This document shows positions 47,967 through 60,400 of a DNA stretch of 64,000 bases, piece by piece. Numbering within the stretch: the stretch's first letter is position 1; each line of letters starts with the position of its first letter. Where the stretch lies: the NCBI GenBank assembly GCA_905182985.1, contig CAJJDN010000118.1:179825-243824 (forward strand), written 5' to 3'. The DNA is from Paramecium sonneborni. Its lineage: Eukaryota > Ciliophora > Oligohymenophorea > Peniculida > Parameciidae. The translations under genes and the position numbers were made by a program. The notes below the pieces were generated by a model. That model did not search any database and was not told the origin of the DNA. It was given only the letters and a program-made list of their open reading frames with translations.

Positions 47967-49237
47967 TCATTACTTATACAAGATTTATGAATATTCTTAA
48001 ACAAAGTTGTATGATATTTTTTCAAACGATTTTCCAATTAAATCGTATAACTCTTTTATCAGTTTCGAGTTTGACTGAAGAATGTTTTCAATTTTCTCTG
48101 AATCCTATAATTTTTATGAAATCTGAGGGTTTTACTTATATTTAAACAAAATTTCAATCGGAATTTCCTCCTTTTCTGATAATAGAATTGATATTTATGA
48201 TAAACAACTAATATGATGATTCAGAATTTTAAGTTAAACTTACTATTCCTTGAGTTCCTTATTTATCTTACTTAAAGTTTCAAAATGAAAATCTTCAATT
48301 TTCTTGATCTCTTGTTCGATCTAAAAAATATTAATTTTTTTAAATTACTAAATTATATTTACTAAGTTCTTATTATTTTTCTACCATATTTTTTCTGAGT
48401 TCCTCTTGAATTAACCCTTCAACATTTAATTAAGAGTTGAGTTTATCTATAATAGATGTTGATTTTTCATCCTTCTCCTTCAATTAGATGTTAAATCTAT
48501 CTTTAGTTTTTAAATATATATTACTATTCAAGTTATTAAATATTATATTTTAACTTCTCAATAACTTTATTTTAATGTTTAATATTATCTTATAAAGATT
48601 ACAATTAAGATTTCATAGTGGTATTTTCTTACTTAAAAATGTAAATAGAAATTTCTTACTTATAAATATATATTCTAACTTTTCAAATCCAAAAGTGTAA
48701 TTTCATTAAATTATTATTTTACTTTATCTGTTGATCTCATTACAGAACTATAATAGCTTTGAATATTAATTTATACTTATTTTCGTATCCTTCAAGTTAA
48801 GTTGCATTCTTATTTATCAATTATATTACTGAATTACTCTGTTTTCGCTAAAAGCATTGTTCATTATCCGCATTTTTAACTGAATTGAATTTTTAATTAA
48901 TTTTCATGAACTCTTCACTAAATGTAGAGCTAGGAGATTATATGTTAAGATTTTAGAGTATTGAATCTGTAGATGGGTATAATTAGCTTTTTTTGAGTGA
49001 TGACTCGATAAACTTATTTTCTTTACTAAACAAATATTTTTGCTATTTTGTTTTATTCTTAGTATTCAACATGTAACGATTGGTTAAAGAGGGATTGTCT
49101 GCTAAAAAATTCAATTTAAGCTTGCCTTTTGAAGTAAGATCAAAATTTAATTTTGATGAGGAATTAGGAGTTTTTGAATATATTCTAGGAGAATCTATTT
49201 TAAAGGATGAAGGAGATGCTATTTAGTTCTATTGCAT
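47967..49237 (-). CDS. coiled-coil protein, unknown
   Basis: 385 aa with introns 48748-48776, 48632-48659 (ends AAG), 48497-48524 and 48321-48348. The N-terminal 140 residues are Ser/Pro-rich and disordered (ASPSSFKIDSPRIYSKTP). From about residue 170 it is coiled coil (QNKVIEKLKYNIQQLEQ, STSIIDKLNSQLNVEGLIQE). The C-terminus is helical (NSKLIKELYDLIGKSFEKIS). A 36-nt GTA...TAG stretch near 48208-48243 could be a further in-frame intron. No family recognised; possibly cytoskeletal. Confidence 0.65.
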
Positions 49238-49346
49238 CAATTTTACAATTCTTTCTTTGTCGAAGAACATTCAGATTAATTAACAGAAAATATTATATAT
49301 TAATATTTTGGATTTTTGTTTTGTATATTTTAATAAATGAAATATC

Positions 49347-49785
49347 TCAATAATCCTTTAATATTTGTAAGACATCATTATAAAAGTCATAATTTAATCT
49401 TTAAATGTAATTGTCACAACAAACATTAACTTCAGCAACGTTCCTTGCATCACTAATACAAGAATTTGCATCAGCTATAGTAATCATAGATCACAATTAA
49501 TACTTGTGTAGTATTATGCTCTATTATATATTCTATCCTATAAGTCTAACCAATTTTGTCTCAATGAAAGACTATTTTAGAAATTGTATTTTACTTCTTT
49601 AATGTTGGCTATGATGCTTTCGCTACCTTTCTAAATGCATCTTTTATTGCATCTTTCTTTTCATGTGGAATTCTAACATTTTCATATTCTCCAACAAATT
49701 TTGTATCATTTCCTTAGAAGTCCGCAGTTAAAGCATTATATTCTGCTTCCTTATTCATTTTCATAATCACATCTTTTGCTGTCAT
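49347..49785 (-). CDS. small hypothetical protein (128 aa)
   Basis: Introns 49572-49594 and 49475-49503 give 129 codons. The product is helical: TAKDVIMKMNKEAEYNALTA, HEKKDAIKDAFRKVAKASQ, DLQDRIYNRAQYYTTDANSC, ARNVAEVNVCCDNYIQRL. Four Cys in the C-terminal half are notable. No known family. The model is supported by the restored frame and by its regular amphipathic helices. A short helical mitochondrial or secretory protein is possible, but no targeting peptide is evident. Confidence 0.55.
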
Positions 49786-50499
49786 TTTTATATATATAAA
49801 TAAATTATTATTCTTGTATTATTCATATATTTTCTATTTCTTCAAACTTATTTAATAGATAATCTAATGCATATATTATAATTTTTTGATTTCAACATAT
49901 ACACTATTGATTGAATTTTTATATATATCTCCAATCCTTTCTTAATGAAAATGAAAAGATTAACCTTTCAGATAACAATCTATTAGTAGTTTCATTCAAA
50001 GATGCAATCACTCTTTTTTAATATTTTCAATATTCGGATAAAATAACTTTATTTTTATTTATTGTTTTCAAACTCTCAAGCATACACACTTTTTTTTATC
50101 CAATATCAAATATTTTTTTCTATTTTGCTTTAGTTTAAGTTATTTCCCATCCCTCTTATTAACTAAATATTTTGAGATTCTTGAGTACGATTTGCTTAAA
50201 TTTTAATTAGTTATAATTAATGATTAATCAGTTTATAACAAAGTAAGGTACAAAGGCTAAAAAATTGAAAATCTGAGAATTATTGATAAAATATCTTAAG
50301 TAGCTGAATTAAAGGAGAAAATTGAGTCATCATTATTTTAAAAATTATTTGAAATTTTGAACATAGAATTTTTAATGTATGTCGTTAATATTTTTTGAGA
50401 ACAAGTGTTCATTTGTCTTAATTTAATATATTTTGAAACTCAAGCTATTTAAGTTTATAAAGTTAAATTGTTGAGAAAATAAATAAATTATTTATAAAA
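49786..50499. other. divergent spacer, no gene seen
   Basis: AT-rich region between the small gene and POP4; from 50333 on it belongs to repeat B. It should contain both promoters. Confidence 0.45.
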
Positions 50500-51476
50500 A
50501 TGGATTTAGATGAATTATTTGGGTAAATAGAGAATCGAGAAAAAAAATCATAAAAAGTTAAATAAGTTTAATAAATTGATAAACAATAAAAATCGATGAA
50601 GAATAAGGAATAACATTAGTTGAAGATGAAATTGAATCATGAAATAAATAGATTAGAATTGGTAAAATTGACAGCTGAAAATATTTACTAATAGTCCATG
50701 AATAATAGCACAGGAGATTATTTTGTAATAAAAATAGAATAATTTTAGTAAAATGAAAAGATTGATGCATAAATAATAGAACTAGTAGGTGATAGTGATT
50801 TGTATGGGAATAAGATTTAAAATAAAAATTTTTTGATAGGAAAATTTGAAAAGGCATTTTAGTTAAAAAATAATGCAGATGGAGAGTAAGAATGTATGAT
50901 TAAATAATGAAAACAATTAGAGCCTTTAAAAAATGGATTAAATAGATAGTTGAAGATATTTAAAAGATCTTTAGGGAGTCTTACATATGAGGCAGTGAAA
51001 AAATTGAATAATTTATGGAAATTATATATAGAGGACTTGTTGAGCAAAGAAACTTAAGTTGATTCAAAGTTCTAACGATTATTAAAGGCTGATTTACATG
51101 GAGCATTGATATAGATTGTATATTCAAAATGCAAGACTTATGAAGGTTAGGAAGGGATAGTGGTACGAGAAAAGAAGAAATCTTTCATTATAATAAAAGA
51201 AAATGATTAATTAAGTGGTAATTAAATGAGAATAATAAAAAAGTGATTGAAAAAGAAAATACAATATTCTTGCTGCCTATTAATAATAAGAGATACCGTT
51301 TACATGGATGTCATTTGATGATAAAACCATCTGAAAGAATAAGAAAGGATCTGAAATATCATAGTGCAAATACATTCTGTTATTAATAAATGTGAATAAT
51401 ATATTAATTTCATTATATTTATTATTTTATAATTGTTAATAATAAATATATATATTTATTTGATTGTTAATAAATA
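50333..51476. repeat. repeat B, copy 1 (1144 bp, before single N)
   Basis: Repeated, apparently base for base, at 51478-52621 (offset 1145), with one N at 51477 between. As with repeat A, this looks like two overlapping contig ends not merged by the scaffolder. The unit carries a complete POP4 gene. Confidence 0.9.
50500..51395 (+). CDS. POP4: RNase P/MRP protein subunit POP4 (Rpp29), copy 1
   Basis: 280 aa; introns 50894-50920 and 51218-51243 (the latter ends AAG). POP4/Rpp29 binds the RNA of RNase P and MRP in the nucleus and nucleolus. The N-terminal half is a charged, Gln-rich extension. The C-terminal Rpp29 domain is clear: LLKADLHGALIQIVYSKCK, TYEGQEGIVVREKKKSFIII, KENTIFLLPINNKRYRLHG and IKPSERIRKDLKYH, matching the Sm-like barrel (LxGA, S-K-C-x5-G-x-x-GIVV, then R-x-x-R). 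The same gene recurs at 51645-52540 and is very probably one locus. Confidence 0.82.
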
Positions 51477-51477
51477 N
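51477..51477. other. assembly gap (single N)
   Basis: One ambiguous base between the two identical 1144-bp copies of repeat B. Confidence 0.95.
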
Positions 51478-52621
51478 TTATTTTAAAAATTATTTGAAAT
51501 TTTGAACATAGAATTTTTAATGTATGTCGTTAATATTTTTTGAGAACAAGTGTTCATTTGTCTTAATTTAATATATTTTGAAACTCAAGCTATTTAAGTT
51601 TATAAAGTTAAATTGTTGAGAAAATAAATAAATTATTTATAAAAATGGATTTAGATGAATTATTTGGGTAAATAGAGAATCGAGAAAAAAAATCATAAAA
51701 AGTTAAATAAGTTTAATAAATTGATAAACAATAAAAATCGATGAAGAATAAGGAATAACATTAGTTGAAGATGAAATTGAATCATGAAATAAATAGATTA
51801 GAATTGGTAAAATTGACAGCTGAAAATATTTACTAATAGTCCATGAATAATAGCACAGGAGATTATTTTGTAATAAAAATAGAATAATTTTAGTAAAATG
51901 AAAAGATTGATGCATAAATAATAGAACTAGTAGGTGATAGTGATTTGTATGGGAATAAGATTTAAAATAAAAATTTTTTGATAGGAAAATTTGAAAAGGC
52001 ATTTTAGTTAAAAAATAATGCAGATGGAGAGTAAGAATGTATGATTAAATAATGAAAACAATTAGAGCCTTTAAAAAATGGATTAAATAGATAGTTGAAG
52101 ATATTTAAAAGATCTTTAGGGAGTCTTACATATGAGGCAGTGAAAAAATTGAATAATTTATGGAAATTATATATAGAGGACTTGTTGAGCAAAGAAACTT
52201 AAGTTGATTCAAAGTTCTAACGATTATTAAAGGCTGATTTACATGGAGCATTGATATAGATTGTATATTCAAAATGCAAGACTTATGAAGGTTAGGAAGG
52301 GATAGTGGTACGAGAAAAGAAGAAATCTTTCATTATAATAAAAGAAAATGATTAATTAAGTGGTAATTAAATGAGAATAATAAAAAAGTGATTGAAAAAG
52401 AAAATACAATATTCTTGCTGCCTATTAATAATAAGAGATACCGTTTACATGGATGTCATTTGATGATAAAACCATCTGAAAGAATAAGAAAGGATCTGAA
52501 ATATCATAGTGCAAATACATTCTGTTATTAATAAATGTGAATAATATATTAATTTCATTATATTTATTATTTTATAATTGTTAATAATAAATATATATAT
52601 TTATTTGATTGTTAATAAATA
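51478..52621. repeat. repeat B, copy 2
   Basis: Second copy of 50333-51476; unique sequence resumes at 52622 and leads straight to the alveolin gene. Confidence 0.9.
51645..52540 (+). CDS. POP4: POP4 (Rpp29), duplicate of 50500-51395
   Basis: Same gene, shifted by 1145 bases, with introns at 52039-52065 and 52363-52388. No base differences were seen by eye. It should not be counted as a paralogue; see repeat B. Confidence 0.75.
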
Positions 52622-52674
52622 TATTTTATTTGGTTCATAACAAATATATATATCTTGATTATTTAAATAATTAG

Positions 52675-53545
52675 ATGTCTAATCATCCATATAGTAATGC
52701 ACCCCCTAATCAACCTTTAGCTGCTACTTAAGCACCTAAATTTGGTTAACCAACATTGTAATAAACAGTTCCATAGGTAAGATTCTATTAAAATTATTAG
52801 TATGGTATTCCATTGTAATAATCTCCAATTCGATAATCATATATCTAACCTGTTCAATATTCACCAGTTTAACAACCAGTCCAATATGTTTAACAACCAG
52901 TCCAATATGTTCAACAACCAGTATAGTATGTTCAATAACCAGTTTAACAAGTTTAGGTATAACAAGTACAAGTACTATAAATTTTGTTATTTTAGCATCA
53001 ATCAATAAAAGGAGAGTCAAGAATTGAATATGTTCCCTATTAGAAGGCAGTAGTTGAATATGAAGAATAAGAAGTGGTTTAATATGTTCCAAGAGAAAGA
53101 AAGGTGACAGATTATTATGCAGTTGAATACTAAACTGAATATGTCCCTCAAGTGTTCTAGGAGAAGTACACAGGTAAAATAAAATTGTGAATAATGAATA
53201 GAATATGTTCCTGTAGATAGATATTAAGAAAGAGTAGAATATTATCCAGTTGAAAGATAAGTGGTTCATCAATAAGTTTAACCAGTTTAATAAGTGTAAT
53301 AAGTATAAGTTGTTCAACAACCAGTTCAAGTTGTCTAATAATCAGTTTATCAATAATAACCAGTTTAGTATATTTAATAGCCTGTTACTTATGCATAACC
53401 CTTAGTTGCTTCGAGAGTAGTTCCTTAAAATATTGGATCTACTTATCCTACTTATGCACCATCTTATGTTTAACAATTCTAACCATAATAACTTCCACCA
53501 AAACCATAATAATAGGCTCCAAGATCTAATGCTGCCCAACAATGA
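52675..53545 (+). CDS. alveolin-family cortical protein
   Basis: 264 aa; introns 52777-52800, 52972-52995 and 53174-53201. Alveolins are filament-forming proteins under the alveolar sacs of ciliates, dinoflagellates and apicomplexans. The core holds the charged, Val/Tyr-rich repeats typical of the family: RIEYVPYQKAVVEYEEQ, EVVQYVPRERKVTDYYAVEY, QTEYVPQVFQEKYTEYVPVD and RYQERVEYYPVERQVV. Both flanks are Pro/Gln/Val-rich; the N-terminal flank has PVQYVQQ units. The second intron could be read as 24, 30 or 39 nt, all in frame; 24 fits the size range best. Location in the epiplasm is inferred from the family. Confidence 0.78.
52863..52950 (+). repeat. 21-nt tandem repeat coding PVQYVQQ
   Basis: Within the alveolin gene a unit of about 21 nt (starting CCAGTCCAATATGTT) is repeated about three times with small changes, giving Pro-Val-Gln-Tyr-Val-Gln-Gln units. 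Codons for Gln alternate among TAA, TAG and CAA. Confidence 0.65.
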
Positions 53546-53647
53546 ACCATATTCATAAAATCAAAATTTAAGTCTATATATTCTATTTATCTCATTTTCT
53601 ATTATTATTTCATATATTACTTAATTGGGAACATTTTTAGTTATCAA

Positions 53648-53821
53648 ATGAAGAAATAGATGAAATTATTCATTAATTATTATTTAAATAAAATTGTAAG
53701 AGGATTAACCAATAATAAAATCTATAACCAGAATGCTTTTTATAAAATCATAAAGTAGTAGTTCCCTAAAATTAATAAAACATCACATAAAAAGAGATAT
53801 CTTAGGTAATTGATTAAATGA
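53648..53821 (+). CDS. short basic ORF, doubtful (57 aa)
   Basis: ATG 53648 to TGA 53819-53821, intronless. The product is Lys/Asn-rich and basic (INKTSHKKRYLRQLIK at the end). It lies alone between the alveolin gene and the 3' end of the RING-CH gene. Small basic proteins of this kind can be ribosomal or mitochondrial, but there is no family match by eye and it may be chance. Confidence 0.25.
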
Positions 53822-53995
53822 TTTTGCCAAATATAAAATAAATACATTCAATATGTGGATATCACTGAAATTAAAATTAAGTTTGCTTTAGTCAATTAAA
53901 ATATATAGATGGATGTTTTATTTTTGATTTATCACAAAAAGTTTAATAAAAACAATAAAAAAAGGTTTGAAACATTACTAATATAAGATATAAAA

Positions 53996-55445
53996 TCATT
54001 AATAGTCTCTTTAAATAATACTTCCAGTTAAAAAGTTCATGTTTTTAAATTTACTCATATCTTAATCTTTATCAAAAGTAGGATCATTTATTACAATATC
54101 TTCAACATCTGATTATTATTATTATTCAGCTGATTAAAATTCTTCTTCATCTTCATGTTATTTAATTTATCTAAAAACTTCAAATTATGGAGGTACTCTA
54201 TATTTATTAATTCTAAAATAATAGAAATTTTTTAGATACCTTTTTTTATTGATTTTTTTTTCTATCGTAACAACAATTACAATCCTACCAACTTACAAAG
54301 CTACTCTTTTTGGAGAGTTTAATTAGATCTACAAATCTTCTTCTTATGCTAATACTAGTGTTCCGAACTTTGAACAATTATCTTCTATATGAAATGATTA
54401 TTCTTAATGGTTTACTAGTATACTAGCATGATGTCTAGAAACAGATATATCATGTAATTTAATATCACAATCTTATGTTCTACCAATTTTAATAGTATCT
54501 CTTGTTTTAATATCAATTACATATAAACCTTACTCTTTATTTTTATCACTATGATTAATTTGTAATAATAAATAAGGTTCTTTTGGTTTATTGATATCAC
54601 ATATATTATATTGAATAGACTTAAATTTAAATGATGCTAATATTAAGATATTTAGAATTACTTTTATACATAGTTTTACATAGTTCACATTTCATACTTT
54701 TCCAATAATATAAAGTTACTCCATTTTATGTTTTAGTTTTTAATTGACTATTTATCCAACTTTATAAACATTTTAAATGTATAAATTTAATGGAACCAAT
54801 ACATTTACATGGACTTATAAAGGGATTTTCAAGTGTTGCCAATTTACTTAAACAAAATCTACATTAAACTTATCCATCTACACATCCACTGTCATTTAAT
54901 TTATTCTTTTCTTCAAATTCATCAGGTACACCTCCATCATCATATTCATATGCAAAACTATAATCAAGAACTGTTAACTTAACTCTTCCTAATTTTATTG
55001 TAGTATTTGTCATTAATTTTTGACGGTCTAATGTAGGTAAGTCTGATGCTTATATTGGTCGAATCACTTTCCAAAATGCATTTTCTATCTTAGAATTATA
55101 TAACTCTATTTATTTCTGATTACTACGAAACTCAAAGATTTCTCTTTCATTCCTTACTACTTCCTTTATATTCTATAAATATTCTTACATTTTTTGTTAA
55201 AGCCAAAATATCTCGATCTAATTAAACTACTCTTCCTTATATATTTATCCAAAATACCTTAAAAATCAAAGTCTATTGATTTTTTTACTAGTGAATCACT
55301 CTCATAATCAAATAAATTATGTCCATTATCAGACCAGATATATGCCATTACATGAATACTAAGTATTTTTAACTATATACTTATAAGGCAGTTCCATTAT
55401 ATTAAATACATTTTGATTTTTCATATTTGAACAACTTACACCCAT
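53996..55445 (-). CDS. acylated RING-CH (MARCH-type) and FHA domain protein
   Basis: 442 aa; introns 55359-55380, 55227-55257 (or 55236-55257), 55173-55188 (only 16 nt), 54637-54661 and 54213-54239. The start MGVSCSNM fits myristoylation at Gly2 plus palmitoylation at Cys5. A RING-CH follows near residue 170: CRFCLSKLATLENPF, then CKCIGSIKFIHLKCLQSW and CELCKTMY, a ligase fold that recruits E2 enzymes. Next is an FHA domain (TIKIGRTQDCDIKLHDISVS then RHHASI and KFGTLV) that binds phosphothreonine. The tail is acidic. No membrane helices are seen, unlike animal MARCH proteins. I infer a membrane-anchored ubiquitin ligase that recognises phosphorylated partners. Confidence 0.78.
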
Positions 55446-56536
55446 TCTTATTATTTTATTATATTACCGAGATTTATTATATTATTATCAATTATTGCTA
55501 TATTATTTTTATTACTAAATAAGTAATAACATTCATTTCTCTTTATTTAAATTCATTATTCAAAATAATCATAAATGCACAAACTATTTTTCGTTAAATA
55601 TTCTAATAATAAATAATTATTTAATATCTCACAAATCTATATTATCAAGATTAACAAATAATATTTTTAAATCTCATTTAACTCAACTCTAACTACTTAA
55701 AATAAGAATAAATATTATTTTAGTTAATATATCATCTAAAAAATAGGTGAGTATATATTATAATGCTATTTAAACTAGTGAATCATAGATTAAAAAATAG
55801 TATAATAGAATTTCATTAAATTGAGTATCTGAATCTCTTATTTTTTCTGATTTATATCATTAAGTTTCATCTAATAAGATTAAATTGGAATTAGCAGAAT
55901 TTATATTATCAAATAAATTAAATTTTAAATGAAATGAACATTGGCCAGATTGAAAAATAATTAATTACTTAATTTAAAATAATAAAGAGCTAAAATAAAA
56001 TCTTCAAACTTGTTTAATTAATTCTTCCATAAACCTATAGATGCTTAAATAATGAAGTCATAGAAGAGAATCTTAAAAAAACCAAATATTCAAAATGACA
56101 ATCTAGATAAATTAGAAGTTACAATTGAATACATTTCATCTAAATTAATCAAATTAAAAGAACATTGAAATATGATTAATAAATCAGATAAAATTGATAC
56201 AATATAATTATAAGAAAAAGGATTAAGTCTTATTCACATAGATATCAAAAAGTAAAATGTAGAATTGATTTAAATTATTTCTTAAGTTTGGAACAAATTT
56301 AAATGTAACCACTAGATATGGAAAAACTATAAAAGAATTGAATTAAATTAAAGAATATTGAGAAATTTTATAACTATTAGAAAGATATGATTATTTAAAA
56401 TAATTATAAATTTAATTAAATGTTCAATTTCAAAAGATTTAACATTAATTAGAAGGTAGAGTGCATTATATTAAATTAAAATCTGATTATTATTACTTCT
56501 TTTTTATTCCTTATACACTCCATAAATCACAATTCA
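55446..56536. other. long gap with possible gene remnant on the plus strand
   Basis: Between about 55740 and 56400 a plus-strand frame reads coherent segments (RILKKPNIQNDNLDKLEVT from ATG 56052, IDIKKQNVELIQIISQVWNK later) but is cut by TGA at 56166-56168, and no intron with a GT donor is available to remove it. I see no complete gene. The rest is AT-rich spacer. Confidence 0.35.
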
Positions 56537-57417
56537 TCATTTTGTCACAAACTAATACATAAATAATATATTTTTACTAATAATGATGTGTGCAATCAAT
56601 AATTATCTATCTTATTCATTTTCAATATAAAATGAATCTTTAAAATCTTGAATAGTTAATTTATATTAACTTTGTTCCTAATAAATTAAATAAGCAAAGT
56701 TGTCATAACCTGCTAATTGAAAATTAGGATAATATTTTGATTGATTTATAGATTTAAGCCATTCTTCCATATTTGGAATTTATTCTTAACAGTATTCAAT
56801 ATTTAACAGTAATCCTTTTTTTAAAAATAATCCCATTTCTAAGAATAATAATAATATTCAAAAATACCTTCATCTAATTTAGCTAAAATTCTTCGTTGAT
56901 AACCTAATCTATCAATGCCATATTTATTTAATAAAAATTTGCATTTATTTTAATTAGGTAATGATTTCAAAAGACTTACATTATCATAAATTCCTAAGTC
57001 TATAAAATTTTATAAATAGATATCATTTAATTTAATATCCATTAGAAATGTTGCTATAGGTTATTATTTGATGTTAATAATAGGAATTTGAATTTCCTAA
57101 TTATAACTTGATTCATTTAGTAGATGATTTATTGATGTGTTTTAAATTGGTTAATTTGTTTCTAGTGTTCTAGTTTCAACTTATTACATTTGAGGTTCAT
57201 CTATATAAGACTTTTTATATTTGATTCTTGATTATGCTTATATTAAAGCATTTTTAACATCTTCTTTCTATTATTGCATTTCTTGTATATTTTATTAAAG
57301 ACTTGATATTTTCTCTTACCATTTTTCAGCAAAATTGGAATAATTAGATGATTAAGGATCAGTATCAAAATTGACTTGAGATTTAAAATCAAAACTAAGT
57401 TCTTAATTGATTGACAT
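56537..57417 (-). CDS. tandem SAM-domain protein
   Basis: 283 aa, one 29-nt intron (56839-56867). The N-terminal 125 residues are Gln-rich with a coiled coil. Two SAM-like domains follow: the first has ATFLMDIKLNDIYLQNFIDL with GIDRLGYQRRILAKLDE; the second has MEEWLKSINQSKYYPNFQLA with FYIENEQDRQLLIAHI. SAM domains mediate protein-protein or RNA contacts. A GTA...TAG stretch near the 3' end (about 56547-56572) could be a further intron that would extend the gene to 56430. The start is 17 bp from the start of the divergent cyclase gene. Confidence 0.65.
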
Positions 57418-57434
57418 TCTGTTATAAATTAAAA

Positions 57435-60400
57435 ATGAAATAATTATTCCTAAATTACAAGCATAATAATAAAAAGAGAAAAAACACTTATCAAGTAATA
57501 TCTAAATAGTTAATAAGATTCAATTTAGAAATGGAGAAATAGTTTCAACTGAAGGATTTATAGAAAATGAAAATAAAATTTAAAGAACCAATTACATCTC
57601 TTTTCTTCCTTTCAGAGTTATTAAAGAAAACATCTTCTACTTTTTACTTCTGATATTATAAGCATTTTCCTCTGAACCATTGTATTTTGTTGCAATTCCT
57701 TTAATTTTACAATAATGGTTTGTTGATTTCCATAATTTTTAAAAAATACGAAAAATGGATTTAATGTTAAAATAATAAGAGGCGAAAATTATTAAGTAAT
57801 GGGATGAATGTATTAACAATAAAGAAATAATTTCTAAAATTAAAGAAAATTTAGATTAATAAGATTAAAGTGAAAGTAATCAAAGATTAAAAAGCAAATC
57901 TTAAATTGAAAAAAATTCATAAAATAAGAAAAACGAGTATTCTCAAAGTCAAAAGAAAGGAATATCTAGATCAATTGTTTGTAATTCATATTTCTTATTC
58001 ATTAATAGCAAATGATTCTATACCATTTTAATAAATTCAATACAAATAACAATAAAGCAATAGAAATTTAAAAGTATCAGAAAATCTTAAAAAATACAAT
58101 TAAATGAGTCCCTTAATATATAAAGATATGGCTTTAAAATTATAATAAATATAAATAATGGAAAATGACCCATTGATTATTTAATTTAAATTAAAGGTTC
58201 CAAGTATATTTCCTAAAGATTTGGTTTTAACTACTACTAAAATACCATTAAATGAAAAATTGAAAAAAATGGAAAAAGATAAAATGAATTTAATTAAATC
58301 TTTAAATGCTTAAGAAATTAAAATTGGAGATGTCATTTTATTATAAAGAAATTAAATAGCACCATGTGATATTATTGTTGTACATTGTAATGATGAAAAT
58401 TTTTGTGTTTAATAGCAATTATGTGATTATTCGTAATCTACTGTGAGAAAACCAGTAGTTTAAAATAGATGTAAAATTAATAATTAATTTTTAGCTGATT
58501 CATAAACCTTAGCTTAATTTAAAAAATCTTTAACAGGAAATATTGTATTTTATGAATAGAATTCCTAAATTAAAGGTTTTTTTTAATTAAAAAAAGATCC
58601 ATAATCTAAAATGCTAGGTTTTGAAAATTTTATTTTCTGCTAAGAAAAATTATTGGCTACTCCTTGGATTTTGGGAATCGTTGTAAAAGTTGGAAATAGT
58701 TGTTTTTGTTATTCAAAATTATAAGGAACATTAAGATTTGATAATAATTAATACTTTGGATTTTACTTTATAATTTGCTTAATTATGATTGTATTTGTTT
58801 ATATCTATATTAGATATAAATAATTGCATTTAATTTAAATGAATACTTATATGATCTAAGATCAATAACATAAATTATAATAGATAATTGTATATATTTA
58901 ATTTTGATGGTGCCACATTTCTATAAAATTTATTATAATATATGCAGTTTATTTTAACTCAAAATAATTGGTAATATTGATTAAAAATAAATTATGTCAT
59001 GTCATATTGATAAATATTTGGATAAACAATATCTTACAATTAGTGTAGAAGCATTTATAGAATAATCTTTTAAATTGAAACGAATTATTTATAATAATTA
59101 ATACTGTGATTTTGAAGAACAATAATTTTTACAATTTTTAGTAACAGCAGAAAAGAGTGTAATTATTAAAGATTAAGGTAAGATTACTATTTATAATTTA
59201 TAGAATAAGTAAATAATTAATTAAATTCTTAAGTCTTAAATTATGATATGTAGAGTTCGAGTTCAGAGATTTTATTTAGTTAAAGAGAATGTTTTATTAA
59301 TTAAATGCCAAAATCAGTTGAAGGAAGGTTTATACATTATTATTAATAAGATTATAAAGATGATTTGAATTTAAATTAAGCTCAATAAATAAATTAAGAA
59401 TAAATATAACATGATAAAAATTTATTTGAGAATTAAGAGATTGGAGATCATCTTACAGCTTAACGTTAATCAAATCAATAAAAAAGTTCAAAAATTTATT
59501 AATCATCAAAAGAACCATTAAAATAAGATAAATATTTAATTGATGAAAATAGTTTATACATTTCTCTGATGAAGAATAATTCAAAAAATGAACTAAATCC
59601 TTTATTATTATAATTAGCATTAAATCATCTAGCATTTTCAAAATTATTGATCACTGAAAAAAAGGAGTAAAAGGTTAAAAATAAATTTCTTGGTTTACTT
59701 GATTAAAAATAAGTTAATATGGCTAAAATTATGGGATATGAATTTATTTGCGTAAATAATGTTTAGTAAATTATTGATTATATAAAATAGATAATAATAA
59801 AATTATATTTTATAAATCAACAAGGAACTTTATTCTTTCAAATTAGTTAATACTAAATTGCATATTCAAAATCAAAGATTATATATGTTATTTGAGATAA
59901 ATGATTTATCTTAAGAAGCTGATTAGCAATTCATTTTATTTTTAAGAGAAGCTAATGTTAGAAAAAATGAAAGTATTGAAGATAAAGTATTAAAACATTA
60001 ATCTGACTCTCTACATTATATATACTATTATTATTGTTTTTTAAGTTAGAATGAAGCAAATTTATATTTGTCTTCTGCAGAAAGTAATACATCAGAAAAT
60101 CAATTATATACTCTTATGGAACAGTTACTTAAATTAAACATTATATTTGGTTTAAGTTATGAATTAAAATAAGATTGTCAAGAATTTATGAAAAATATTA
60201 GAAAATCAGATTATTAATTATTCATTTATACATAAAATTAAGAAATATCAGCTACCTCTATTTTATATTAATCTGAATTGTTATAGTAAAATGATTTAAT
60301 TTTTCATTTTAATTAATAAAATGAAGAAGATTTAAGAGCTTATTTTAAATAATGTTTGGAAGAATTTTCTAATTAATTTTAATAAGCTAGTATTAACAGT

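Noticed and set aside
50500..52540. Two POP4 paralogues in tandem
   Set aside because: The copies and their flanks show no difference by eye and are separated by one N, so an assembly artefact is far more likely than a gene duplication.
52736..53329. 197-aa standard-code ORF on the minus strand
   Set aside because: It is antisense to the alveolin gene. The opposite strand has few stops because the alveolin coding sequence is rich in CAA/CCA/GTT codons, and the product has no sensible domains.
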